From contig AP019702.1 of assembly GCA_006739055.1 (NCBI GenBank), forward strand, positions 5,770,762-5,834,761: 64,000 nucleotides of DNA. Direction: 5' to 3'. The notes beneath the pieces are model-generated. The model was not told the origin of the DNA, did no database searches, and was given only the letters and a program-made list of their open reading frames with translations. The translations under genes and the position numbers were made by a program. This DNA comes from Allostella vacuolata. GTDB taxonomy: Bacteria; Pseudomonadota; Alphaproteobacteria; ATCC43930; Allostellaceae. Of the stretch, positions 21,688 through 29,090 are shown piece after piece; position 1 is the stretch's first letter, and every line of letters starts with the position of its first letter.

Positions 21688-21864
21688 CGTCGATACCTCG
21701 AAATTGGGGGCAGGGGATCCGCTTTGGGGTGCCCAAGATTTTGGCAGAACACCGCTGCCTCGTCGAGCTTTGCGGGCGGCAATGCGAATGGTTGCCGGCC
21801 ATTGACGGCCGCCGTCCGGCGACGCTAGCGTCCATCACCTGCCACGGGGCGCGAGGCGTCCGCC
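21688..21864. other. Divergent control region, M81 peptidase / ABC permease
   Basis: 177 bp between divergent starts. A TTGACG hexamer at 21806-21811 could serve as -35 for the permease gene, but no convincing -10 follows at standard spacing. No clear operator palindrome was seen. Confidence 0.3.
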
Positions 21865-22530
21865 TTGGCCTACCAGTTCCAGTTCGGATCGGTCTTCGCC
21901 GGCTTCGACCAGCTCCTGTGGGGAGCTTGGCTGACCGTCGTGCTGTCCGCCGTCGGCATCGTCCTCGGCCTCTGTGTCGGCATCGCGGGCGGCTGGGGGC
22001 GGGCGATGGGGCCGCGCTGGCTGCGCTGGACGATCGCCGCCTATGTGGAGGTGATCCGCAACACGCCGTTCCTGGTGCAGCTGTTCCTGATCTTCTTCGG
22101 CCTGCCGGGCCTGGGCATCAAGATGTCCGCCGGCACGGCGGCGCTGCTGACGCTCACCATCAACACCGGCGCCTATTGCACCGAGATCGTGCGCGCCGGC
22201 ATCGAAGCGGTGCCGCGCGGCCAGGTGGAGGCGGGCCGCGCGCTCGGTCTGTCGCGCTTCCATGTCTTCCGCTTCCTGATGCTGTTCCCGGCCCTGCGCA
22301 CGGTCTATCCCGCGCTCGCCAGCCAGTTCACCCTGATGATGCTGGCGACCAGCGTGGTGTCGCAGATCTCGGCCGAGGAGCTGACCTTCGCCGCCAACTT
22401 CATGCAGTCGCGGACCTTCCGCAGCTTCGAGATCTATGCCGTGGTGACGCTGATGTACCTGGCGCTGGCGCTCGCCTTCCGCGGGTTCTTCCGGGGCGTG
22501 CACTGGCTGCTGTTCGAGCGTGGACGATGA
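21865..22530 (+). CDS. Polar amino acid ABC transporter permease
   Basis: 221 residues with about five membrane helices; HisM/GlnP type. The EAA loop for docking the ATPase is GIEAVPRGQVEAGRALGLS. VIRNTPFLVQLFLIFFGLPG is typical of the polar-amino-acid branch. The start is a TTG at 21865 (MAYQFQFGSVF), supported by the common MAYQF-type N-terminus and GAGG nine bases upstream; no ATG or GTG is available nearby. Overlaps the second permease (ATGA). Confidence 0.88.
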   Translation: MAYQFQFGSVFAGFDQLLWGAWLTVVLSAVGIVLGLCVGIAGGWGRAMGPRWLRWTIAAYVEVIRNTPFLVQLFLIFFGLPGLGIKMSAGTAALLTLTINTGAYCTEIVRAGIEAVPRGQVEAGRALGLSRFHVFRFLMLFPALRTVYPALASQFTLMMLATSVVSQISAEELTFAANFMQSRTFRSFEIYAVVTLMYLALALAFRGFFRGVHWLLFERGR

Positions 22531-23198
22531 TCCGGGAATTCGGGGCGGGCGAGATCCTCTACCTCGTCACGGCGATGCAGTGGACCGTCATGCTGTCGGC
22601 CATCGCCTTTGCCGGCGGCGGGCTGCTGGGGCTGGTCCTCACCATCCTGCGGATGGCGCCGTGGCGCCCCGGGCACTGGCTGGTGACGGGTTACGTCCAG
22701 CTCTTCCAGGGTACGCCGCTGCTGATGCAGCTCTTCATCTTCTATTTCGGCTTCGGCATCTTCGGCTGGGACGTGCCGGCGATCGTCGCCGCCTCGACCG
22801 CCCTCATCCTCTATGCCGCCGCCTTCCTGACCGACATCTGGCGCGGCTGCATCCAGGCGATCCCGGCCGGCCAGTGGGAGGCCGCCCGCGCGCTCGGCCT
22901 GCGCTTCCTGCCGCAGGCCTGGCTGGTCATCCTGCCGCAGGCGGTGCGCATCGCGATCCCGCCCACCGTCGGGTTCCTGGTCCAGCTGGTGAAGAACACC
23001 TCTCTGGCCTCGATCGTCGGCTATGTCGAGCTGACGCGGGCGGGACAGGTCATCAACAACGCCACCTTCCAGCCCTTCTCGGTCTTCCTGGTGGTGGCGG
23101 CCCTCTATTTCGCGCTCTGCTTCCCGCTCTCGCTGCTGAGCCAGCGGCTGGAGCGGCGGCTCCGAACCGGTGGCGCGCCGATGCACGCCATTCCATGA
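22527..23198 (+). CDS. Polar amino acid ABC transporter permease, second subunit
   Basis: 223 residues, paralogous to the preceding gene and presumably its heterodimer partner. EAA loop: CIQAIPAGQWEAARALGLR. LFQGTPLLMQLFIFYFGFGIFG is the family helix 2-3 region. Start ATG 22527 overlaps the previous stop. The binding-protein gene starts 70 bp downstream. No ATPase gene is found next to these permeases. Confidence 0.9.
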   Translation: MIREFGAGEILYLVTAMQWTVMLSAIAFAGGGLLGLVLTILRMAPWRPGHWLVTGYVQLFQGTPLLMQLFIFYFGFGIFGWDVPAIVAASTALILYAAAFLTDIWRGCIQAIPAGQWEAARALGLRFLPQAWLVILPQAVRIAIPPTVGFLVQLVKNTSLASIVGYVELTRAGQVINNATFQPFSVFLVVAALYFALCFPLSLLSQRLERRLRTGGAPMHAIP

Positions 23199-23268
23199 GG
23201 TCCCGTTCCTGACGGACATCACGGGGCCGGCGGAGAACCGGCCCGAACGACAGAGGAGGGTTTACGTC

Positions 23269-24060
23269 ATGCGCCGCAGCCTCGCCCGCTTCCTTCTGCT
23301 TCCCCTGCTTCTGCTGCCGTTCCTGGCCCCGGCCGCATCGGCCGGCACGCTGGACGACGTCGTCAAGCGCGGCACCGTCAAGGTCGGCATCGACCTCGGC
23401 GTGCCGCCCTACGGCCTGACCGACGCCAACCAGAAGCCGGCCGGCTACGACGTGGAGGTGGCGGAACTGTTCGCCAAGGACCTCGGCGTCAAGCTGGAGA
23501 TCGTGCCGCTGACCGGCCCCAACCGGGTGCCGTTCCTGCTGACCAACAAGGTCGACGTGGTCATCGCCACCTTCGGCATCACCCCGCAGCGGGCGCTGTC
23601 GGTGTCCTTCTCCAACCCCTATGTCGCCCTCAGCCTGGTGGTGCTGGGCCCCAAGGACAAGCCGATCGGCACCATGGCCGAGACCAAGGGCATGAAGGTC
23701 GGGATCACCCGCGGCACCACCCAGGACCTCGACTTCACCCGGCTGGCGCCCCAGGGCTCGCAGATCATCCGCTTCGAGGACGATGCGACCACCACCGCCG
23801 CACTCCTGTCCGGCCAGGTCGACATCATCGCCACGGCCGACCTGCTGGCGACCGAAATCGCCAAGCGCAACCCGCAGAAGAACCTCGACATCAAGTTCAC
23901 CATCCGCCTGTCGCCGGGGGCGATCGGGGTGCGCCGCGGCGATGCGGACTTCCTGCAGTGGGTCAACACCTTCGTCTATTTCCACAAGCTGAACGGCGAC
24001 TTCGGCCGCCTGTTCGAGAAGTGGGCCGGCTACAAGATGCCCGAACTGCCGGTGTTCTGA
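23269..24060 (+). CDS. ABC transporter substrate-binding protein, family 3
   Basis: 263 residues with an N-terminal signal peptide (FLLLPLLLLPFLAPAASA|G). Mature start: TLDDVVKRGTVKVGIDLGVPPYG, the usual family 3 opening, followed by TNKVDVVIATFGITPQRALSVSFSNPYV. Periplasmic receptor for a polar amino acid or derivative, delivering to the two permeases upstream. Start at ATG 23269 with GAGGAGGG eight bases before; an upstream in-frame GTG would mask the signal peptide. Confidence 0.92.
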   Translation: MRRSLARFLLLPLLLLPFLAPAASAGTLDDVVKRGTVKVGIDLGVPPYGLTDANQKPAGYDVEVAELFAKDLGVKLEIVPLTGPNRVPFLLTNKVDVVIATFGITPQRALSVSFSNPYVALSLVVLGPKDKPIGTMAETKGMKVGITRGTTQDLDFTRLAPQGSQIIRFEDDATTTAALLSGQVDIIATADLLATEIAKRNPQKNLDIKFTIRLSPGAIGVRRGDADFLQWVNTFVYFHKLNGDFGRLFEKWAGYKMPELPVF

Positions 24061-24131
24061 CGCCCCTTGCCCATGTGAACGGGGCGGCGGCCCACGCGGC
24101 CGCCGCCCCCCCTGCCGAGGGTGCCCCATCC

Positions 24132-25136
24132 ATGTCCGCCTCGCCCATCTTCACCGACATCGACTACGAGCGGGAGGGCAAGCAGGTCGGCTTCCTCCAC
24201 CTGCCCTATTCGCCCCACACCGATGCCTGGGGGGTGATCCCGATCCCGGTCGCGGTCATCCGCAACGGCGAGGGGCCGACCGTCCTGATGATGGGCGGCA
24301 ACCATGGCGACGAGTATGAGGGGCCGATCGTGCTGGGCCGCCTTATCCGCGACCTCGACCCCCGATCGATCCGCGGCCGCCTGATCTTCGTGCCGGCGAT
24401 CAACCTGCCCGCCGTGCGTGCCGGCAACCGGGTGTCGGCGGCCGACGGCAAGAACATGAACCGGACTTTTCCGGGCGATCCGCTGGGTACGCCGACCGAA
24501 CAGATTTCCCACTATGTCGACAGCGTGCTGTTCCCGCTGGCCGATGTCTTCATGGATCTGCATTCGGGCGGATCGTCGCTCGACCTGATCCCCAGCGTGA
24601 TGATGCAGCGGCCGGACGACGATGACCTGCGACGCCGGACGCTGGATGCCGTTCTGGCGTTCAATGCGCCGCTGACCGTGGTCATGGATACCCTGGGCGA
24701 GCGGCGGACCTCGTCGGCGGCAGCCCTCGCCCGCGGCCTGGTCGTCATCGGGTCGGAACTCGGCAGCGCCGGTGCGGTGTCGCTGGACGGGCTGGAGGTA
24801 TGCGAGCGCGGCGTGCGCAACGTGCTGCACCACCTGGGGGTGCTTCCCGCCGACCCCTTGCCCGAGCGCCGGCCGACCCGGCTGATGCAGATCGCCGGTG
24901 CCGACAGCTACGTCTTTGCCCCGGCCGACGGGCTGTTCGAGCCGTTCCACCCGCTCGGCACCTGGGTCGAGGAGGGCCAGCCGGCGGGTCAGGTCAATTT
25001 CCTCGACGATCCCGGCCGGCCGCCGCTGGTCGCCCATTTCCGCAGCGCGGGCCTGCTCTTCTGTCGCCGGGCGCCGGGCCGGGTGGAGCGCGGCAATGGC
25101 GTCTGCGTGTTGCTGAGCCCCTACGACGCGCAGTGA
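24132..25136 (+). CDS. Succinylglutamate desuccinylase/aspartoacylase family deacylase
   Basis: 334-residue zinc hydrolase of the M14-like AspA/AstE group. Predicted zinc ligands: H58 and E61 in GGNHGDEYEG, and H145 in FMDLHSGG. The length and motifs also resemble DoeB, which deacetylates N-acetyl-diaminobutyrate from ectoine breakdown. Placed after an amino-acid ABC uptake system, it probably removes an acyl group from the imported compound (inference). No ectoine genes are visible, so DoeB is not claimed. Confidence 0.85.
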   Translation: MSASPIFTDIDYEREGKQVGFLHLPYSPHTDAWGVIPIPVAVIRNGEGPTVLMMGGNHGDEYEGPIVLGRLIRDLDPRSIRGRLIFVPAINLPAVRAGNRVSAADGKNMNRTFPGDPLGTPTEQISHYVDSVLFPLADVFMDLHSGGSSLDLIPSVMMQRPDDDDLRRRTLDAVLAFNAPLTVVMDTLGERRTSSAAALARGLVVIGSELGSAGAVSLDGLEVCERGVRNVLHHLGVLPADPLPERRPTRLMQIAGADSYVFAPADGLFEPFHPLGTWVEEGQPAGQVNFLDDPGRPPLVAHFRSAGLLFCRRAPGRVERGNGVCVLLSPYDAQ

Positions 25137-26003
25137 TCAGCGCTGCCCGCGGCAGCCGACCCGGGTCACCATCCGCGCTTCCATGGCCCAGGCACCGAAC
25201 TGCCCTGCCCGGTCGGGCTGCAGGCTGACCTGCAGCGGCGGTACCGCGCCGGGGCGTTCGGCCGGCGGCAGCCGGGCGACCATGTCCGACAGGCTTTCGG
25301 GCGAGGCCGCGTAGAAGCGACCGCGCCGGGGGGTGGCGGCGACGGCCACGCCGATCAGCTGCCCTCCGGCATCCAGCAGCGGCCCGCCGCTGATGCCGCT
25401 CAGCGGACCGTCGCCTTCGGGCGTCCGTCGCCGCTCGGTCCATACGGTGACGGCGGCCTCGCCCTCCATCCGCCCGGTGAAGCCGATCCGGCCGCGGCCC
25501 AGGAGCTGGCCCTCGACCACCGACGGCACGCTCTTGGGAAAGCCGATCGCCCAGGCGGTCTGCCCCAGCCGCAGCCGGTCGCCGCGGGCGATCGGGAAAG
25601 CCGGCGGCGCCCCGCGGGTCGTCAGCACGGCCAGGTCGGTTTCGGGGTGGAGGGCGGCCACCCGCGTGCGCACCCAGCGGTCGTAGCTTTCGACCAGTAC
25701 CTCGCGGCAGCCCTCGGCGACGTGCCGGGCGGTCAGCCAGACGCCCTTGGGGTCGATGACCGCGGCCGTGCCCTGGGCGTCGCCGCTGCGCGCCGGCACC
25801 TCGATGATGCCGCGCGGGTCCCGGGTCGATGGCGGCGGCAGGGGGCGTTGCGGAAAGGCCTCCGGCGTGGTCGGTGCGCGGAACGCCTCGGGGATGCCGC
25901 GCCGCGGCTGGGCGAAATCCGGCTGGTCCTGGCGCAGGAAGGTGGCATGGAAGATCGCCGCCAGCACGCCGACGATCAGGATCAGCCGGAACAGGCGGCC
26001 CAT
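25137..26003 (-). CDS. Membrane-anchored trypsin-like serine protease
   Basis: 288 residues. An N-terminal hydrophobic segment (residues 5-20) acts as anchor or uncleaved signal, followed by a proline-rich linker and a chymotrypsin-fold domain. Catalytic triad: H94 in TARHVAEGC, D123 in ETDLAVL, S205 in SGISGGPLLD. There is no PDZ domain, unlike DegP. Nine bp downstream of a DUF350 gene and converging on the deacylase. Periplasmic proteolysis is likely; target unknown, although two RTX proteins are encoded nearby. Confidence 0.83.
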   Translation of the reverse strand: MGRLFRLILIVGVLAAIFHATFLRQDQPDFAQPRRGIPEAFRAPTTPEAFPQRPLPPPSTRDPRGIIEVPARSGDAQGTAAVIDPKGVWLTARHVAEGCREVLVESYDRWVRTRVAALHPETDLAVLTTRGAPPAFPIARGDRLRLGQTAWAIGFPKSVPSVVEGQLLGRGRIGFTGRMEGEAAVTVWTERRRTPEGDGPLSGISGGPLLDAGGQLIGVAVAATPRRGRFYAASPESLSDMVARLPPAERPGAVPPLQVSLQPDRAGQFGAWAMEARMVTRVGCRGQR

Positions 26004-26011
26004 CGGCCGGC

Positions 26012-26425
26012 TCAGCCGCCGACGGCGGCGGCGATCACCAGCGCGACGGCGAGCTGGACGCTCGCCAGCACATAGGCCGCACCGGACTCGTCATTGGCGA
26101 TCGCCTCCGGCAGGCGCTTGAGCGCGATCGACACCAGCGCGAAGGCGGCGAGCTGCAGGACCAGGGCGGCGATGCCCCAGACGACGATGTCCCAGACGGC
26201 GACCGAGCGCGCCATGCAGGCGGCCAGGGGGATCGCCAGGCCGAGAATCGCGCTGCCGAGCGCGATTCCGGCTGCACTGTTGCCGGCGCGCACCAGGGCC
26301 AACTCCCGGTAGGGCGTAATCGCCTCATAGGCGAGCACGCCGGCGATCAGCATCGCGAGGGTTACCCCGACATGGGCCAGGAAGACCGGCAAACTCGAAA
26401 GAAGGTTGTCAAGAAACGGCATCAT
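26012..26425 (-). CDS. DUF350 (UPF0719) integral membrane protein
   Basis: 137 residues with four transmembrane helices: GVTLAMLIAGVLAYEAITPY; AAGIALGSAILGLAIPLA; VVWGIAALVLQLAAFALV; and a C-terminal ASVQLAVALVIAAAVGG. The spacing, with AxxIALGxxxLGLAIPLA and IxxxD-like positions, fits the DUF350 family, whose function is unknown. Likely cotranscribed with the protease gene. Confidence 0.85.
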   Translation of the reverse strand: MMPFLDNLLSSLPVFLAHVGVTLAMLIAGVLAYEAITPYRELALVRAGNSAAGIALGSAILGLAIPLAACMARSVAVWDIVVWGIAALVLQLAAFALVSIALKRLPEAIANDESGAAYVLASVQLAVALVIAAAVGG

Positions 26426-26553
26426 GGCGAACGGAGCATCCCCTTGGTCCCATGTCTGACCTTACCAGCCCGCGTCGGTCAGGCGAAGCGCCGCAACCTT
26501 TTGCCAGATTTCGCCGTTGGTGGAGCGCATCAATCCACACGGGAGCGGCGACC

Positions 26554-27402
26554 ATGGCGACTTTTGTCCTTACCAACGATGCCGACGTGCAGTTCGGTAC
26601 CAGCGACGCAGACGGGATCTTCGGCATGGGCGGCGACGACCTGCTGGCCGGGCAGGCCGGAAACGACACGATCCAGGCGGGCGCCGGCAATGATGCGGTC
26701 TTCGGCCAGGAAGGGGCGGACGAGCTGGACGGCGGCGCCGGCGACGACCTCGTCGCCGGCGGGCCGGGCAACGATACGCTGACCGGTGCCACGGGCGCGG
26801 ACGTGCTCTATGGCGAGAACGGTGACGATCGCCTCTTCGGGGCCGACGACAATGACGTGATGGCCGGCAACCAGGGCAACGACCTGATCGGTGGCGGCGC
26901 CGGCGACGATGCCGGCTTCGGTGGGCAGGGCAGCGATTCGCTCTATGGCGACGACGGCGCCGACACGCTGGCCGGCGACAATGACAACGACACCATCGAC
27001 GGCGGCAGCGGCGACGATGTCCTGCTGGGCGGGTCCGGCGACGACATCGTCTACGGCAGCGAGGGTGCCGACACGGTCTATGCCGGCCAGGGCGCCGACA
27101 CCGTGCATGGCGGCGCGGGCGACGACATGATCTTCGGCAATCGCGGCAACGACGTGCTGTTCGGCGAGGGTGGGGCCGACGTGTTCGTCTTCACCGCCGG
27201 TGACGGCCAGGACGTCATCCGCGACCTGGGCGGCGAAGATCATGTCGATCTCTCCTCGTTCGGCTTCGCCGACTACAACGACTTCATCTTCTCGGTCGAC
27301 GTCGCCTTCACCGCGGCCGGGGCGGAGATCGATTTCGGTGCCGACGGCAAGCTGACCATCGCCGGAACGGGCTCGCTCAACGCCGACTGGTTCATGCTCT
27401 AG
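26554..27402 (+). CDS. Small RTX (calcium-binding nonapeptide repeat) protein 1
   Basis: 282 residues, almost entirely built of GGxGxDxLx nonapeptides from about residue 25 to 205 (for example GGAGDDLVAGGPGNDTLTGATGADVLYG, read in two pieces). These form a Ca2+-filled parallel beta roll. No catalytic domain and no N-terminal signal. The end resembles type I secretion substrates: acidic, then hydrophobic ...NADWFML. Start at ATG 26554 because the tandem paralogue begins MATFIL at the matching place. No HlyB/HlyD transporter in the window. Confidence 0.88.
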   Translation: MATFVLTNDADVQFGTSDADGIFGMGGDDLLAGQAGNDTIQAGAGNDAVFGQEGADELDGGAGDDLVAGGPGNDTLTGATGADVLYGENGDDRLFGADDNDVMAGNQGNDLIGGGAGDDAGFGGQGSDSLYGDDGADTLAGDNDNDTIDGGSGDDVLLGGSGDDIVYGSEGADTVYAGQGADTVHGGAGDDMIFGNRGNDVLFGEGGADVFVFTAGDGQDVIRDLGGEDHVDLSSFGFADYNDFIFSVDVAFTAAGAEIDFGADGKLTIAGTGSLNADWFML

Positions 27403-27415
27403 AATTGCACGGCAC

Positions 27416-27464
27416 CTCCAGCCGTTGTCGGACGTTGGTTCGCGACCTTCGACAACGGCTGGAG
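27416..27464 (+). repeat. Perfect 15-bp inverted repeat covering the ribosome site of RTX gene 2
   Basis: CTCCAGCCGTTGTCG at 27416-27430 is exactly complementary to CGACAACGGCTGGAG at 27450-27464, with a 19-nt loop. The GGAG at the end of the right arm is the apparent Shine-Dalgarno of the gene starting at 27472, so the mRNA hairpin would hide it. It could also attenuate readthrough from RTX gene 1. There is no U-tract, so it is not a classic terminator. Confidence 0.8.
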
Positions 27465-27471
27465 TCCCGCC

Positions 27472-28326
27472 ATGGCCACCTTCATTCTTTCCGATGACGA
27501 CGATTTCCGCATCGGCACCAACGATGCGGACAGTATGCTCGGCCTCTCGGGCGACGACATCCTGATCGCCCTCGACGGCGACGATACCGTCGACGGCGGC
27601 AGCGGCGACGACTGGCTCTTCGGCGGCCCGGGCGCCGATTCCATGGATGGCGGCCCCGGCAACGACTTCATCTATTCCGGGCAGCAGTCCGACCGGGTCT
27701 TCGGCAATGCGGGCGACGACATCCTGTTCGGCGAGAATGCCGACGACCAGCTCCATGGCGATTCGGGCAACGACTTCCTGAGCGGCAACCAGGGCAGCGA
27801 CCTCGTCGCGGGTGGCGACGGCAACGACATCGGCTTCGGCGGCCAGGGCACCGACACGCTGCTGGGCGAGGACGGCAACGACCTGCTCTCGGGCGATGCC
27901 GGCGACGACACGGTCGAAGGGGGAGAAGGCAACGATACCCTCCTCGGCGGCCCGGGCAGCGACCTCGTGCTGGGGGGCGAGGACAATGACGCGCTGTTCG
28001 GCGGCCGGGGCACCGATACGCTGGCAGGCGGCGGTGGCGACGATACCATCGCCGGCAACCGCGACGACGACGTGCTGACGGGCAACGGCGGCGACGACCG
28101 ATTCGTGTTCAATCCGGGCGACGGCCGGGACCGGATCACCGACTTCACCGCCGGTGACGACGACATCGACCTGTCGCTGTGGAACTACGACGACTTCGCC
28201 GACTTCCAGTCCGACGTGTCGGCCAGCGCGGTCGATGGCGGCATCGCGATCGATTTCGGCGATGGCGACGTGCTGACGGTGATCGGCGGCGGGACCGCGC
28301 TCGACGGCGGCTGGTTCATCTTCTGA
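27472..28326 (+). CDS. Small RTX (calcium-binding nonapeptide repeat) protein 2
   Basis: 284-residue paralogue of the preceding gene with the same plan: MATF start, about 20 nonapeptide repeats, then a non-repeat cap (ITDFTAGDDDIDLSLWNYDD) and a hydrophobic end ...DGGWFIF. The two proteins differ throughout, so the duplication is not recent. Translation is likely controlled by the hairpin over its ribosome site. Probably exported by a type I system located elsewhere; role could be matrix or surface association (inference). Confidence 0.88.
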   Translation: MATFILSDDDDFRIGTNDADSMLGLSGDDILIALDGDDTVDGGSGDDWLFGGPGADSMDGGPGNDFIYSGQQSDRVFGNAGDDILFGENADDQLHGDSGNDFLSGNQGSDLVAGGDGNDIGFGGQGTDTLLGEDGNDLLSGDAGDDTVEGGEGNDTLLGGPGSDLVLGGEDNDALFGGRGTDTLAGGGGDDTIAGNRDDDVLTGNGGDDRFVFNPGDGRDRITDFTAGDDDIDLSLWNYDDFADFQSDVSASAVDGGIAIDFGDGDVLTVIGGGTALDGGWFIF

Positions 28327-28405
28327 TCGCCTGATCGCGCGGTTGGCCGACGGCCCCGGCCGGGGTTAGGGTGGCGCGCCCACTCAGCCCCGGACGGACG
28401 CCGCC

Positions 28406-29086
28406 ATGCCTGCCGAACAGCCTGTTCCTGCCGCCGTCCTCATCGACCTGGACGGGACACTCACGGATTCCCGCCCGGGGATCGTCGCCAGCTACCATGC
28501 GGCCCTGCGCTCGCTCGGCCACCAGCCGGACCTCTCCATCGACCTGACCCACGTCATCGGGCCGCCGCCGGAAGAGATCATGCCCAAGGTGTTGGCCCAC
28601 TACGGCGACGATCGGGGGACGGAGGCGGTGGCGCTCTACCGGGACCATTACGGCCGCGGCGGCCTGTTCCAGAACTCGGTCTATGACGGCATCGTCGACG
28701 CGCTGGAGGGGTTGGCGTCAGCAGGCTTCGTGCTCTACGTGGCGACGGCCAAGCGCACGGTCTTCGCGGTCCGCATCCTCGACCATTTCGGGCTGTCGCC
28801 GCGCTTCGTGCGCATCTACGGGTCGGAGCCGGGCGGCACCCTCGACCACAAGGGTGACCTGATCGCCCATATCCTGGCCCGGGAAGGCATCGACCCCGGT
28901 GCTGCCATCATGATCGGCGACCGGCGCCACGACATAGCAGGCGCGCATATCAATGGCCTGCCGGGAATCGGCGTCGCCTGGGGCTATGGCGGCCGGGAGG
29001 AGCTTGCCGATGCCGGCGCGAACCGGGTCGTCGACCATCCGCGCGAGCTGCTTGACGCCGTCCGGTCGCTGGTCTCCGCAGACTGA
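28406..29086 (+). CDS. HAD hydrolase, phosphoglycolate phosphatase-like
   Basis: 226 residues. HAD motif I is DLDGT (nucleophile D14, acid D16). The helical cap follows, then motif III lysine in DHKGD and motif IV IGDRRHDIAGAHINGLPGIGVAWGYG, which is typical of the Gph/PgmB subgroup. Removes phosphate from a small phosphoester such as 2-phosphoglycolate; the exact substrate cannot be assigned. Ends 4 bp before the convergent glycosyltransferase stop. Confidence 0.88.
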   Translation: MPAEQPVPAAVLIDLDGTLTDSRPGIVASYHAALRSLGHQPDLSIDLTHVIGPPPEEIMPKVLAHYGDDRGTEAVALYRDHYGRGGLFQNSVYDGIVDALEGLASAGFVLYVATAKRTVFAVRILDHFGLSPRFVRIYGSEPGGTLDHKGDLIAHILAREGIDPGAAIMIGDRRHDIAGAHINGLPGIGVAWGYGGREELADAGANRVVDHPRELLDAVRSLVSAD

Positions 29087-29090
29087 CCGC

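Noticed and set aside
26530..27756. 408-codon leftward frame across the RTX genes
   Set aside because: Mirror of RTX repeats on the opposite strand; repetitive Val/Ala/Asp composition only.
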